Assembly: GCA_039707655.1 (NCBI GenBank)
Contig: CM077667.1
Coordinates: 414,761,409 to 414,825,408 of the forward strand
From: Elymus sibiricus
Taxonomy: Eukaryota; Streptophyta; Magnoliopsida; Poales; Poaceae
DNA: 64,000 nt
Direction: 5' to 3'
Shown: piece after piece, positions 32,358-43,096 of the stretch
How the letters are laid out: the number at the start of each line of letters is the position of its first letter
How positions within the stretch are numbered: position 1 is the first letter of the stretch
Notes under the pieces: model-generated
Seen by the model: the letters and a program-made list of their open reading frames with translations, nothing else
Database searches by the model: none
What the model was told of the DNA's origin: nothing
Program-made: the position numbers and the translations under genes

Positions 32358-35268
32358 CTAGGAGGAGGAGCTGACGCCACTGCATACCCCAACCACGGGG
32401 AGCTCGTCGTCGACATCGCTGCCATTGTCGTCGTCGTCATTGACCTTCACCGCTGCGGGAGGCGAGGGAATGACGATGCAGGCAAACTTCTTCATCAGCG
32501 CCTCCACGGCGCCCTCCACGGCCGTCGCCATAGCGGCGCGAACCCCAGGATCAACCGGGCAGATCACGGAGCCGAAGTCGAAACCCGGCTCGCGAAGGTA
32601 GAGGTGGCCGAAGACGCGCGTCGCGGCCGCGGAGAAGAGGTCGCGACACTCACTCTCCAAGACGGTCTCCACCCTGGCAACGGCACCCTCGAGCACCTCA
32701 GCGAGCTTTGAAGAGAGCCCTGCGAAGCCGCTCTTAGGAGCTACCAGGGCTTTCGCGAATCCCCCACGGCAGATGGAATGCAGCGCCGGACGGAGCCTGA
32801 GCTCGATGGAGGGGAGGGCATCGCGCTTCGCAGCCTTTCTCTCCTCAGGCCCCCAAGGGCCTTCTCCCTGGCGTCGAGCTGAGCCTTCTCAGCAGCTACT
32901 TCCTCCTCCAGCTTGTCCAGATGCTCGCGCTCCGTGGCTTGGTCGGCCACCGCCTTGGACAGCGCGGAGTCACGGTCGGCAAGTTTGACCTCGCAGGCCT
33001 TGAGGTCTCCCTCCCGCTGGGGGAGCTGTTCCGCGAGCGCGGTCTTCTTCGCCTGAAGAGCCTTCAGGCTGACCTCCGCTTCACCACAGCGCTTCACAGC
33101 AGACGCTGCATCGACCAGCGCCGCGTCGCGGGCTGCCTTGGCTGACGCGGTTTCCTTCCTGCTCTCGGCAGCGGCGGCCTCGGCTTGGCTCCAAACTGCC
33201 ATGGCAGCGGCGTCGGCCTGGAGCCACCCAGAAAGGAGCCCCAAGCGCTCCTTCACGAGGCGACCATCGGCGCTCCGGAGATCGTCCCGGACCTGATCAA
33301 GAGCGGCGTAGGCCCCCTCCAGGGTGTCCGACTCGACCAGAAGACCACAACTCGGAGGCGCCAGGGCCTGGCTCGGAGGTGGCATCTGCGCAGCGGCGGG
33401 CGCCGCCTCCAGGGAGGCAGGAGTGTTGCGGGCTAAGGGCGCCGAAGGCTGCGACACCACCTCAGACAAGGCAAGGACGGATGACCCCTCGGCCAGCCGG
33501 CCCTCGGGGGCTGGCCTCTCAGGCAGCAGCACAGACGCACCCCCGGGGGCAGAAGCAGCCTCTCCAACGGGCGTCGGGGGCTCCGCGGCCGCGACAAGGA
33601 GAGTCGCCCCGTGAGTCTCCTCGCCCGCGACATCTGGCTCCTCATCAGGCGTTGGCAGGGCACCAGGAACGGGTGTCACATCGGAAGGCATCTTTGGCTT
33701 GACGCCTGCCTTCTTCTTCTTCACCTTCAGCACGGCGGCGCTCGTGGTTACCAAGCAAAGAAGGGACCATGAGCACGCGAGCCACCAGCGGCCGGCCGAA
33801 AACCAAGCAGGGCTACTTACTCCTCGACGTCGACCCACTTCCTTTTCTTCTACACCTCAACGAAGGTGGGAATGCCCTCTCCCTTCTCCGGGGAGGCGCC
33901 ACCGTGCAAGGAAGCAGAGGCTTCGCCCGCAAGGGCCCCGGCCGGGGAAGCCGTACCCGCCCCGGACGCGGCCACCTCGCCCAGAGGCCGCGACTCGGGC
34001 AGGGGCGAAGCGGGTGCTTCAGTCGTCTTACTGGCGCGAGGGGGGGCGCTCCGAAGGAGACCCAGCCCCGCACTTCCTCGTTGTCGCCCTGCCGGCGGTC
34101 CGTGTGGCCCGAGGAGTGGGTCTTGCCCCCCTGAGGACCCTGGCGAATCGCGGGGGACTTGCAGCTAGGGGGTCACCAGCATCGTTGTCGTCTTCAAAGT
34201 CGCGGAGGAGCGCGCTTCGCGATGGAGGGGACACCTCCTCCAGATCGTCACCTGCGGTCTCCTCCGAGTCTTCCTCACCCGCGGTGTCATCCGAGGACAC
34301 CGTCACTGGGGAGCCAGGGCACTCGGCCAGAGAGAGCCCCAGCTCGTCGAAGGTGGGCATGGCGGCGACCAAGTCGGCCTTGTCGTCGCGGCAGTACAGC
34401 AGGGCGTAGGCCTCGGGGAGGTCCCCAGGGTCACCGTTGAGCAGGGTCGCCATAGCCCTGTTCAGCTCCCCGGTGGTCAGGCGTGCGGATCGAAGCCTGA
34501 TGTTATCTGCACATCCCTGGTAGTCCCACATGGGCTTCGAGTGAGCCTGGAGTGGCGCCAGGCGTTGCGCCAGGAACTCCTTCACTATCATCCCCCGGTC
34601 AACTTCCTGGCGCTGATGTGTCGGGAGATCCGCTCCAGGACGGGCTTAGCCCGGGGATCAGTGAGCTTCGCGGAGCCCCACGTAGGAGTCTTCTCCGGCA
34701 GCCCATTCGGAAGCTCCAGGCGGGAGTTCAGGCCCTTGACATCCAAGAAGACCCAGCGGTGCCTGAAGTTCTCCACCTTCTTCCCGGCCTTCAATAGCAT
34801 GTTCCCGCTCTGGACCGCGATGAAGGAGACGCATGCTGACCGCTGAGCGCCATCGTGAAGCCGCAGGCTGAAGAAATGGCGGAAGAGGGACACTGAAGGC
34901 TTCACGCCCATGAGGGCCTCGCAGTAAAAGGCGAAGACGGACAAGAGCAGGATGGAGTTGGGTTGGAGATGGAGGGCCTGGATCCCATAGTGCTCGAGGA
35001 TGGCGGTGAAGAACTATGAGAAGGGCGGAATGAGCCCGGAGAAGATGCTGTGGAGGAAGAAGGGATAGGCTGACTTAGCCAGGCTATGCCGCTCTGCGGA
35101 GTTGCACCATATCAAGGTTCGCCCACACTCATTGGTGCCGTCCGCCGTCGACGGAAGCACTGGGGCGAGGTCCCCGTCCTTGGCTATGGCTGACTCCGAA
35201 AGTGCCGGCGAGGCGGAAGCAGAGGCAGAGCCTTGAGCTTCGGTTTTCAATTTGCCGGCGGGCGTCAT
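32358..35268 (-). pseudogene. Antisense gene of gypsy X ('putative gypsy type transposon' family), decayed
   Basis: The minus-strand frame starts at ATG 35268. A TAG at 35014-35016 and a stop at 34588-34590 after an indel in a G-run (frame change near 34590) break the N-terminal globular domain. That domain contains FRHFFSLRLHDG and FRHRWVFLDVKG, matching the family seen at 7928. Beyond an in-frame stop at 34028-34030 and a probable intron near 33817 (GTAAGT donor), 33730-32741 encodes an Ala/Glu/Lys-rich coiled coil (about 180 residues, ending near REKALGGLRRER). A final piece at 32696-32358 has an acidic end (NDDDDNGSDVDDE). The gene runs against gag-pol, as in the large TAT element, so the arrangement is shared by both. 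Confidence 0.75.
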
Positions 35269-35342
35269 CGAGAGGTCCTAGAGAACAAGAAAGCAAGGGG
35301 AAGGAAGGTGCGGCGCTGAGATCTGGAGGAGTTCTCGCAGAA

Positions 35343-36114
35343 GATGACCGATGGTGGTTCACACTTCATTCATGGTACTTTTCGTAAGATGCTTGCTAAA
35401 TATGATGTCAACCATAGAATTGCATCACCCTATCATCCTCAATCTAGTGGTCAAGTAGAACTTAGCAATAGAGAAATAAAATTAATATTACAAAAAACTG
35501 TCAATAGGTCTTGTAAGAATTGGTCTAAGAAATTGGATGATGCACTTTGGGCCTATAGAACAGCTTATAAAAATCCTATGGGTATGTCTCCATATAAAAT
35601 GGTGTATGGAAAAGCTTGTCATTTGCCTCTAGAACTAGAACACAAAGCATTTTGGGCAATTAAAGAACTTAATTATGATTTCAAACTTGCCGGTGAGAAG
35701 AGGCTATTTGATATTAGCTCACTAGATGAATGGAGAATCCAAGCGTATGAAAATGCCAAGCTATTCAAAGAAAAAGTAAAAAGATGGCATGACAAAAGAG
35801 TCCAAAAGCGGGAATTTAAAATAGGAGATTATGTTCTTTTATTCAACTCTCGTTTAAGATTCTTTGCAGGAAAACTTCTCTCCAAATGGGAGGGACCATA
35901 TATTATTGAAGAGGTTTATCGTTCTGGAGCTATCAAGATTAATAACGCCGAAGGTACTAACCCGAAGGTGGTCAATGGCCAAAGAATTAAGCATTATATC
36001 TCAGGTACGCCTATTAACATTGAAAGCAATGTTATCCAAACCATGACACCGGAGGAACACATAAAAGAAACCTTCCGGAACACTCCAGAATATTTAAAAA
36101 TAGGAGGTACGTGA
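35343..36114 (+). pseudogene. Sabrina-like integrase, C-terminal half
   Basis: The frame opens at the second catalytic aspartate ([13 protein letters not shown]) and includes the catalytic glutamate region ([16 protein letters not shown]). The [20 protein letters not shown] segment typical of Athila-type integrase follows, then the GPY/F-like [11 protein letters not shown]. The zinc-binding domain and the first aspartate are absent, lost in the deletion that fused gypsy X DNA to this point. The remaining frame is uninterrupted to TGA 36112-36114. Confidence 0.85.
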
Positions 36115-36436
36115 TACGGTAAGTAAACGGACTCCGAAAAATCCGCAAAAATATTTTCTGTCAGTTTTGGAATATTTTAGAATTTTAGGAATAAAAAAAT
36201 AAACCGGAAGGTGATCGAGGTGAGCACGATACACCAGGGCGCGCCAGGCACCCCTGGGCATGCCCTGGTGGGTGCTGCCCACCTCGGATGCCTTCCCGAC
36301 TCCGTTTTCCTTCCAAATACTTGTTTCCCAAGAATAAAAAATCTCTATATATACCCCTGACTGTTTTGACGACCGCATCGCAAAAAAATCCTCTGTTCTT
36401 GTTATCTTGCTGTTTTCTCGTTAGATCTAGATTTCC
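36115..36436 (+). promoter_or_regulatory. U3-like internal promoter segment in the Sabrina-like element
   Basis: No gene. The segment is arranged like an Athila-type U3: an AT-rich stretch with 'attttagaattttaggaata', then a GC-rich inverted repeat (36216-36286: CGAGGTG ... CACCAGGGC ... GCCCTGGTG ... CACCTCG), then TATATATA at 36346-36353, then a leader to the ATG at 36437. The LTR at 14640-14795 has the same order. It probably drives the following ORF. Confidence 0.6.
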
Positions 36437-36979
36437 ATGGCTCCACCAAGCTCCTCCAAGGACAAGTTCTTCGAGAAGGTCCTCAATCCGTATTTGCCAG
36501 AGGTGATGAAGCATCCTAAAGCCATTGAGATGCGTGAGGGGGTGCTCCACATCCGCGATGTTCAAGGACCTAAGAAGACCGGGAGCGTGGAGGCTAGGCT
36601 TGAAGCGGTGGAGCAGGAAATCTTCAAGTGCCAGAAGATGGTGGAGCGTGGACTTAGTGCCAATCACTCCATGATCACGGAATTCACCCGTGATCAGACG
36701 GTGGATGGCCGGTCTATGAAGGACATCATCTCCACCCTCAACGAGCAAAGTAATTTTCTGCAGAGCCAAGTTTATGATCTTCAAAACCAAGTCTTCGAAT
36801 ATGAAGCAAGATTTAAAGGTATGAGTTTAGCTGCCAGTTGCAGGACTCAGGGGACTCTCGCATCAACCTTTGATGGGGAGCCTTTGCCCTGGAAGCTGGA
36901 GGACAAGCTAACTACATCATCACCACCACCTACATCAACACCTCCACCTTCTTCATCACTACCACCAAAGGAGACTTGA
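36437..36979 (+). CDS. Coiled-coil 180-aa ORF in the env position of the Sabrina-like element
   Basis: Intact frame beginning MAPPSSSKDKFFEKVLNPYL. Residues about 50-135 have heptad-like spacing (VEARLEAVEQEIFKCQKMVE and LQSQVYDLQNQVFEYEARF), suggesting a coiled coil. The C-terminal 40 residues are Pro/Ser/Thr-rich. There is no signal peptide or transmembrane segment, so it is not a fusogenic envelope despite lying where Athila elements have env-like ORFs. It is preceded by its own TATA-containing segment. It is open in an element whose gag-pol is broken. Confidence 0.65.
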   Translation: MAPPSSSKDKFFEKVLNPYLPEVMKHPKAIEMREGVLHIRDVQGPKKTGSVEARLEAVEQEIFKCQKMVERGLSANHSMITEFTRDQTVDGRSMKDIISTLNEQSNFLQSQVYDLQNQVFEYEARFKGMSLAASCRTQGTLASTFDGEPLPWKLEDKLTTSSPPPTSTPPPSSSLPPKET

Positions 36980-38564
36980 GTACATGGGTATGTGCACTCC
37001 CCTTGGCTTGAGCCAAGCTTGGGGGAGGTGCCCCGGTATCGTATCACCACCACTTTTATTCACCTTTACCTATTTTGGTTCTATCTTTAGTTTCCCTTTG
37101 CCTTAGTCGAATAAAAGTTTAGCGAGATCTATTTTCGTGTGTTAGTTTTGTGGCCTACCTATCTATGTAATCGTGTGAAAGTTATATAATAAAGTTTAGT
37201 TTGACTTTTTGCTTCTCTACCTTCTTGTTGCAATCAAATAAAAGAAAGACAAATAAATGAAAAGAATCATATGCTAATCTTATGGTGAGTAATGACATCA
37301 GATAAGGAAAAGTATAAGTAGTAAAATTTATTGGAGATTGACAAACATAGCATTGATCAATGATGCAATTCATGAAAGAATTAATTAGGGAAGAGAAGAT
37401 TCACATGCAAATACACTATCTTGGACATCTTTTATGATTGTGAGCCCCCATCAAATATTATATGTCAAAATTGTGGACGTTGGACAAGGAAGACAACGTA
37501 ATGATTTATGTTTGTTCGTATCTACATAGAAGTTATATTGTCATAGATCCTTTAACATGTGGTGCTTGCTCAATATCTTTGCTAGCCAAAAATTCCGCAC
37601 TAAGTAGAGATACTAATTGTGCATCCAAAAACCCAAACCCAAACTCTTTCCTTAAGTGTCCACCATACCTACCTATGGATCGAGAAAGATCCTTCATGTA
37701 AGTTGTCATCGGTGCAATAAGGCAATAAAAATTGCTTCTAAAAGTGTTTTGATCAATTAGTGTAAGAGAAAATTGAGCGTTATACGAACTTATGATGGCA
37801 AAGTAATAAAAGCGACGGACTGCATAATAAAGGTTGCTATCATAGGGGGCAATATAGCGTGACGTTCTTTTACATTAAGGGATTGGGCATACAAACCAAT
37901 AAGCGCATGACAACCTCTGCTTCCCTCTACGAAGGGCCTATCTCTTACTTTTATGCACTTACTTTTATGCAAGAGTCAAAGTATTCTTCCCTATTCCTTT
38001 TTACTTTTTCTTTTGCAAGCATCATGTGGTGAGGAAAGATCTAGGAACATATATCCAGTTGGATATGGGTGGGCATGAGTTATTATTGTTGACATCACAC
38101 TTGAGGTGAGTGAGTTGGGAGGCAAAACTATAAGCCCCTATCTTCCTATGTGTCCAGTTGAAACTTTTTGTTCATGGGTATGCCGTTAGCGTTAGCAATC
38201 ATAGAAGACTAAATGATGGTTGAGTATGTGGACTTGCCAAAAGGCTCCGACATGAGACCCTTCCTGAAAATATGATGAATTGTAGTTGCAAAGTTGACTG
38301 AGAACATAGTTTTTTGGTTCCCAATAAGGTTTATGCTTTATACTTCTATGTTGTGATGAATTGTTACTTGTTCATGAGAAGCTTTATGATAAAAATATAT
38401 TGAAATAAGTTCTTATGTTAGAGTTTGTTGCTATTATGTTAATAAGCATGATGCTTCTATGTCCGTATTTTGTTGTTATCGACACCTCTCTCTCAAACCA
38501 TGTGGACATGCTTTTCAATATCGGCTTTCGCTTGAGGACAAGCGAGGTCTATGCTTGGGGGAGT
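36980..38564 (+). other. Non-coding 3' region of the Sabrina-like element
   Basis: AT-rich, no credible gene. The segment 37462-37701 is related, inverted, to 24290-24520 in the minus-strand element (shared translation YLHRSYIV.DPLTCGAC). Further matches to 23560-24000 are visible around 37780-38200. It ends in a polypurine tract (CTTGGGGGAG, 38554-38563) directly before the 3' LTR. Confidence 0.7.
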
Positions 38565-40084
38565 TGATACGTCCATTTTGCATCATGATTTCCTACTGTT
38601 ATTTACTTTGTTTTGTTGAATAATAATGCTTTGGGGAGTGATTCTAATGCCTTTTCTCTCATAATATGCAAGGTTTACACAAAGAGGGAGAATACCGGCA
38701 GCTGGAATTCTGGACCCAAGAAAAGCACGTCAGAGATACCTATTCTACACAACTCCAATGAAGCTGAAACTTTACGGAGATTATTTTTGGAATTAATAAA
38801 AAATACTAGAGCAAAAATATACCGGAGGGGGGCCACATGGTGAGGAGCACCCACCAGGGCGCGCCAGGCACCCCCTGGCGCGACCTGGTGGGTGGTGCTC
38901 ACCCTGGCCCACCTCCGGAGCCCATCTTCTGGTATAAATTCCCAAAAAACCTAAAAAAATTAGGAGGATGACTTTCGGGACGAAGCGCCGCCGCCCCGAG
39001 GCGGAACCTGGGCAGGAGCACTTTTGCCTTCCGACGGAGCGATTCCGTCGGGGGAACTTTCCTCCCAGAGGGGGAAATTGAAGCTATCGTCATCACCAAC
39101 ACCCCTCTCATCTTTGGGAGGCCAATCTTCATCAACATCTTCAACAGCACCATCTCCTGTCAAACCCTAGTTCATCTCTTGTGTTCAATCTTTGTACCGG
39201 AACCTCAGATTGGTACATGTGGGTGACTAGTAGTGTTGATTACCTTGCGTAGTTGATTACTATATGGTTTATTTGGTGGAAGATTATATGTTCAGATCCA
39301 TTATGCTATTCAATACTCCTCTGATCTTGAGCATGATTATTATTTGTGAGTAGTTACCTTTGTTCTTGAGGTCACGGGAGAAGTCATGTTGCGAGTAATC
39401 ATGTGAATTTGATATGTGTTCGATATTTTGATGATATGTATGTTGTGATTCTCTTAGGGGTGTCATGTGAACGTCGACTACATGACACTTCACCATTCAT
39501 GGGCCTAAGGGAATGCATTGTGGAGTAGTTATTAGATGATGGGTTGCTAGAGTGACAGAAGCTTAAACCCTAGTTTATGCGCTACTTCGTAAGGGGCTGA
39601 TTTGGATCCACATGTTTAATGCTATGGTTAGACTTTGTCTTAATACTTTTCTCGTAGTTGCGGATGCTTGCGAGGGGGTTAATCATAAGTAGGTTATTAG
39701 TTCAAGTAAGAACAGCGCCTTAGCACCGGTCCACCCACATATCAAATTATCAAAGTAGCGAACACGAATCAAACCAACATGATAAAAGTGACTAGACGAA
39801 ATTCCTGTGTACCCTCAAGAACACTTTGCCTATTACTAGTGATTGTTCTGGCCCGTCCTTTGCCTCAAAAGGATTGGGCTACCTTGCTGCACCTTGTTTA
39901 CCATTACCGTTACTTGCTCGTTACAAATTACCTTGCTATCAAACTATCTGTTACCTACAATTTCAGTGCTTGCAGAGAATACCTTGCTGAAAACCGCTTG
40001 TCATTTCCTTTTGCTCCTCGTTGGGTTCGACACTCTTACTTATCGAAAGGAGTACGATTGATCCCCTATACTTGTGGGTCATCA
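38565..40084 (+). mobile_element. 3' LTR of the Sabrina-like element
   Basis: 1520 bp, same ends as the 5' copy. It is followed by the TSD AGCTC (40085-40089). Relative to the 5' copy it carries a short insertion near 39745 (acatatcaaattatcaaag). Confidence 0.92.
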
Positions 40085-40634
40085 AGCTCTTAGTGCATCT
40101 GTTGCATGGCAATCCCTACTCCTCGCATTGATATCTATTGATGGGCATCTCCATAGCCCGTTGATACGCTGAGTTGATGCGAGACTTTCTTCTCTACTTT
40201 TACCCCTTTGAAACCCACCACCATATTCTATTCCACCCATAGTGCTATATCCATGGCTTGCGCTCATGTATTGCGTGAGAGTTGAAAATGCTGAAGTGCG
40301 TTAAAAAGTATGAACCAATTGATTGGCTGACACCGGAGTAGTACATGATTTATACTTTATGTTAAGAAGACAAAGCATGACAATGCTATATGATTTTGTA
40401 GGGATAGCGTTCTTTAGCCTTGATATTTTGAAAGACATGATTGTTTGTTGGGATGCCTGAGTATTAATGTCTTTATGTCAAAACTAGACTATTGCTTTGA
40501 ATCACTTGTGTCTTAATATTCATGCCATGATTAGATATACGATCAAGATTTTGCTAGGTAGCATTCCACATCAAAAATTATCTTTTTTATCATTTACCTA
40601 CTCGAGGACGATCAGGAATTAAGCTTGGGGATGC
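40085..40634 (+). other. Non-coding interior of the WHAM-like element (right part)
   Basis: Continues the WHAM-like interior after the Sabrina-like insertion (TSD repeated at 40085). No gene. It ends in the polypurine tract AAGCTTGGGGATGC (40621-40634) adjoining the 3' LTR. Confidence 0.75.
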
Positions 40635-42156
40635 TGATACGTCTCCGTCGTATCTATAATTTTTGATTGTTTCATGCCATTTTTATACAACTTTCAGATA
40701 TTTTTGGCAACATTTTATATGATTTATTGGACTAACCTATTGATCCAGTGCCCAGTGCGAGTTCCTGTTTGTTGCATGTTTTTTGTTTCGCAGAATATCC
40801 ATATCAAACGAAGTCCAAACGCGATAAAAATTTACGAAGATTTTTTTTGGAATATTTGTGAATTTTGAGAAGTGGAATCAACACAAACGGAGGCCCCCAT
40901 CCCCCAGGAGACACCAGGGCACGCCCCAGGGCTCAGGCGCGCCCTGGTGGGTTGTGCCCACCTCGTACGTCAGTTGGAGCTCTCCTTCGGTCGCAAGGAA
41001 GCTAATTTTTGGATAAAAATCCCCTCAAAATTTCAGCCCGATCGGAGTTACGGATCTCCGGGAATATAAGAAACGGTTTTCGACCAGAAAACAGGAACGA
41101 GAAACAGAAGAGAACAGAGAGGGAGATCCAATCTAGGAGGGGCTCTTGCCCCTTCGCCGCCATGGTGGCCATGGACCAGAGGGGGAACTCTCCTCCCATC
41201 TAGGGGGGAGGCCAAGGAAGAATAAGAAGGAGGGGGGCTCTCTCCCCCTCTCTCTCGGTGGCTCCGGAACGCCGCCGGGGCAAGGATCGTGACGACGATC
41301 TACATCAACAATCTTGCTACCGTCAACACAAACTTTCTCCCCCTCTATGCAGCGGTGTAATTACCCTTTTCCCTGCTGTAATCTCTACTTAAACATGGTG
41401 CTCAACTCCGTATATTATTTCCCAATGATATGTGGCTATCCTATGATGTTTGAGTAGATCCGTTTTGTCCTATGGGCTAATTGATGATCGTGGTTGGTAT
41501 GAGTGTATATTTTGATATGGTGCTGTCCTATGGTGCCCTCCATCTCGCGCAAATGTGAGGGATCCCCGCTGTAGGGTGTTGCAATATGTTCATGCTTTGC
41601 CAATGGTGGGTTGCTTGAGAGACAGAAGCAGAAACCCGAGTAGGTGGGTTGTTGCGTATGGGAGTAAAGAGGACTTGATACTTAATGCTATGGTTGGGTT
41701 TTACCTTAATGATCTTTAGTAGTTGCGGATGCTTGCCAGAGTTCCAATCATAAGTGCATATGATCCAAGTAGAGAAAGTATGTTAGCTCATGCCTCTCCC
41801 TCATTGCATATGACAAGTATCTATCATATTATATTCAATTGCCTAGGGACAATATTTCTCTTGCGTTACACAAAAAGCTTTCTACTAAATTATTTACTTT
41901 TATTGTTCTTTTATTAAAACATCACCTAACTTTTATTTCCACGTTCTTTATTATCTTGCAAAGTACTTCTAGTTTTATTCCCGCAAAGTAGTTTCATACT
42001 TGTTCAAGGTAAAGCAAGCATTAGCGTGCGTAGAGTTGTATCGGTGGTCGATAGAACTTGAGGGAATATTTGTTGTACCTTTAGCTCCTCGTTGGGTTCG
42101 ACACTCTTAGTTATCGAAAAAGGCTACAAACGATCCCCTACACTTGTGGGTTATCA
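40635..42156 (+). mobile_element. 3' LTR of the WHAM-like element
   Basis: 1522 bp from TGATACGTCTCCGTCG to TTGTGGGTTATCA, followed by ACGAC (42157-42161), the right TSD. Confidence 0.92.
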
Positions 42157-42161
42157 ACGAC

Positions 42162-42482
42162 TCGGAGGTAGAACTAGACTCCCTTGGCCTTCTTTTTATG
42201 CAACTTATTGATGCTGACTCCTCTCAGGGTGAAGCGGAGACAAGCCAAGCCGGTGCAGCAGAGGTAACTATCATCTCCTCCGACTCGGAACCTTTGCTAA
42301 CAGAGAAAATACGGCGGGTCATCCGGAAAGTAAAGTTTTCACACCCTCTTGCTCACTTGGATCCCAACTTTCTTTTGAAGAAGCAGCAACATGACTCCAG
42401 GCGTCAGACCCGGAGCGGCGGCTCTGAAGATCTAGTAGCTGGCTTATCCAACACACCAGCTCCTCGGAAACGCCGCAATGAG
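42162..42482 (+). CDS. Antisense TAT gene, exon 2, right half
   Basis: 107 codons in the same phase as 8902-9036, acidic/Ser-rich then Arg/Lys-rich, ending at a GTATAT donor (42483). Joining across the WHAM-like element restores a single exon of 456 bases. The ATG inside it at 42144 lies in LTR-derived sequence and is not a start. Confidence 0.75.
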
Positions 42483-42566
42483 GTATATCGTAACTTTGTT
42501 TTCATCTCTTCTACATGTTAGACTCATGTAGCAACCTGCTTACATTGTCCGACTCTAATTTTTCAG

Positions 42567-42631
42567 GAAACACCTCCCTCCTCTGGCGACTCAACCGGCA
42601 CACAGCTGCCTGCCTTCGTTGTCAACCCTGG
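42567..42631 (+). CDS. Antisense TAT gene, exon 3
   Basis: 65 bases between a TTTTTCAG acceptor (ending 42566) and a GTAAGG donor (42632). It enters in phase 0 and leaves two bases, which the next exon completes to a glycine codon. The flanking introns are 84 and 75 bp with T-rich ends. Confidence 0.7.
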
Positions 42632-42706
42632 GTAAGGATATTTTCCTTTGTTGATATCCAGAAATTTGTTTTCATATGCTCATAAACTTGTCCACTTCCG
42701 TTTCAG

Positions 42707-42739
42707 GGCTAAGGCAAAGATAAGCAAGAAACAGAAGGT
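42707..42739 (+). CDS. Antisense TAT gene, exon 4, left end
   Basis: Starts after a CCGTTTCAG acceptor (ending 42706), Lys-rich (AKAKISKKQK). Interrupted by element B at 42740. The last five bases AAGGT are the duplicated target. The exon continues in frame at 52312. Confidence 0.7.
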
Positions 42740-43096
42740 TGAAAGCACATTTGCTCCCTTGGTGGTTTTGGTAAGTAATAACAACATATAAGTCATTGGA
42801 CTAATGTTTCCACTAAGCATATTTCAGGAAAAGTTCAATGATAGGATTAGCAAAAGGATTGTGGAGATTGTGGAGATACCCCAAGATGCAAGGAAATGGA
42901 TTGACAAAGCTTCAAGCAAGAGGACTCTACATTTTACTTTGTGAGAAATCACTTTGAGTCCATAGGAAAGCCAATACTATTAAAAGGGGGTAAGGTATTG
43001 CTGGTGAACAAAATGCTCATACGTGCACAAGTGATAGTCACCAAAAACACCCACAAGCTCTTCCACAAAAGTCTGTCCAAAGTCAAATATCCAAAA

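Larger units (their letters stand above)
19102..35340 (+). mobile_element. TAT-like gypsy 'X', right end deleted
   Basis: The left LTR (19102-19944) is followed by a PBS, gag (20006-21593), protease region (29311-30123), a remnant of RT (30270-30654), a repeat-rich spacer and a minus-strand gene of the 'putative gypsy type transposon' family (35268-32358). The gag plus antisense gene plan equals that of the large TAT element. No second LTR exists before the Sabrina integrase resumes at about 35343, and part of Sabrina pol is missing too. A deletion therefore removed the X 3' LTR with adjacent Sabrina sequence. The left flank AGTGC (19097-19101) would be its TSD. A minus-strand element (21683-29307) is inserted in X. 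Confidence 0.8.
14421..40084 (+). mobile_element. Sabrina-like Athila-clade gypsy element, carrying nested insertions
   Basis: The LTR pair 14421-15934 and 38565-40084 is flanked by a perfect 5-bp TSD, AGCTC (14416-14420 and 40085-40089). The PBS for tRNA-Asp is at 15946, followed by gag, protease and RT (16041-19101), then the insertion of gypsy X with a deletion, the integrase C-terminal half (35343-36114), a coiled-coil ORF (36437-36979) and a long non-coding 3' region. By eye the LTRs differ at roughly 35-40 of 1514 positions (about 2.5%). The Sabrina name is from memory. Confidence 0.9.
9037..42156 (+). mobile_element. WHAM-like Athila-clade element (non-autonomous), carrying nested insertions
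   Basis: The LTR pair 9037-10560 and 40635-42156 is flanked by ATGAC (9032-9036) and ACGAC (42157-42161), a TSD with one mismatch. The PBS at 10572 matches the tRNA-Asp 3' end. The internal DNA, minus the Sabrina-like insertion at 14421-40084, is about 4.4 kb: one 362-aa ORF, non-coding DNA with local repeats, a purine tract and a polypurine tract AAGCTTGGGGATGC at 40621-40634. No pol domain is present, so it must depend on other elements. By eye the LTRs differ by a few percent. The family name is from memory; Athila-type is well supported by the PBS and LTR style. Confidence 0.85.

Noticed and set aside
33324..34440. Plus-strand ORFs of about 90-240 codons opposite the gypsy X antisense gene
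   Set aside because: They are Pro/Arg/Ser-rich with no motif, and the minus-strand frames match the known family and coiled coil.
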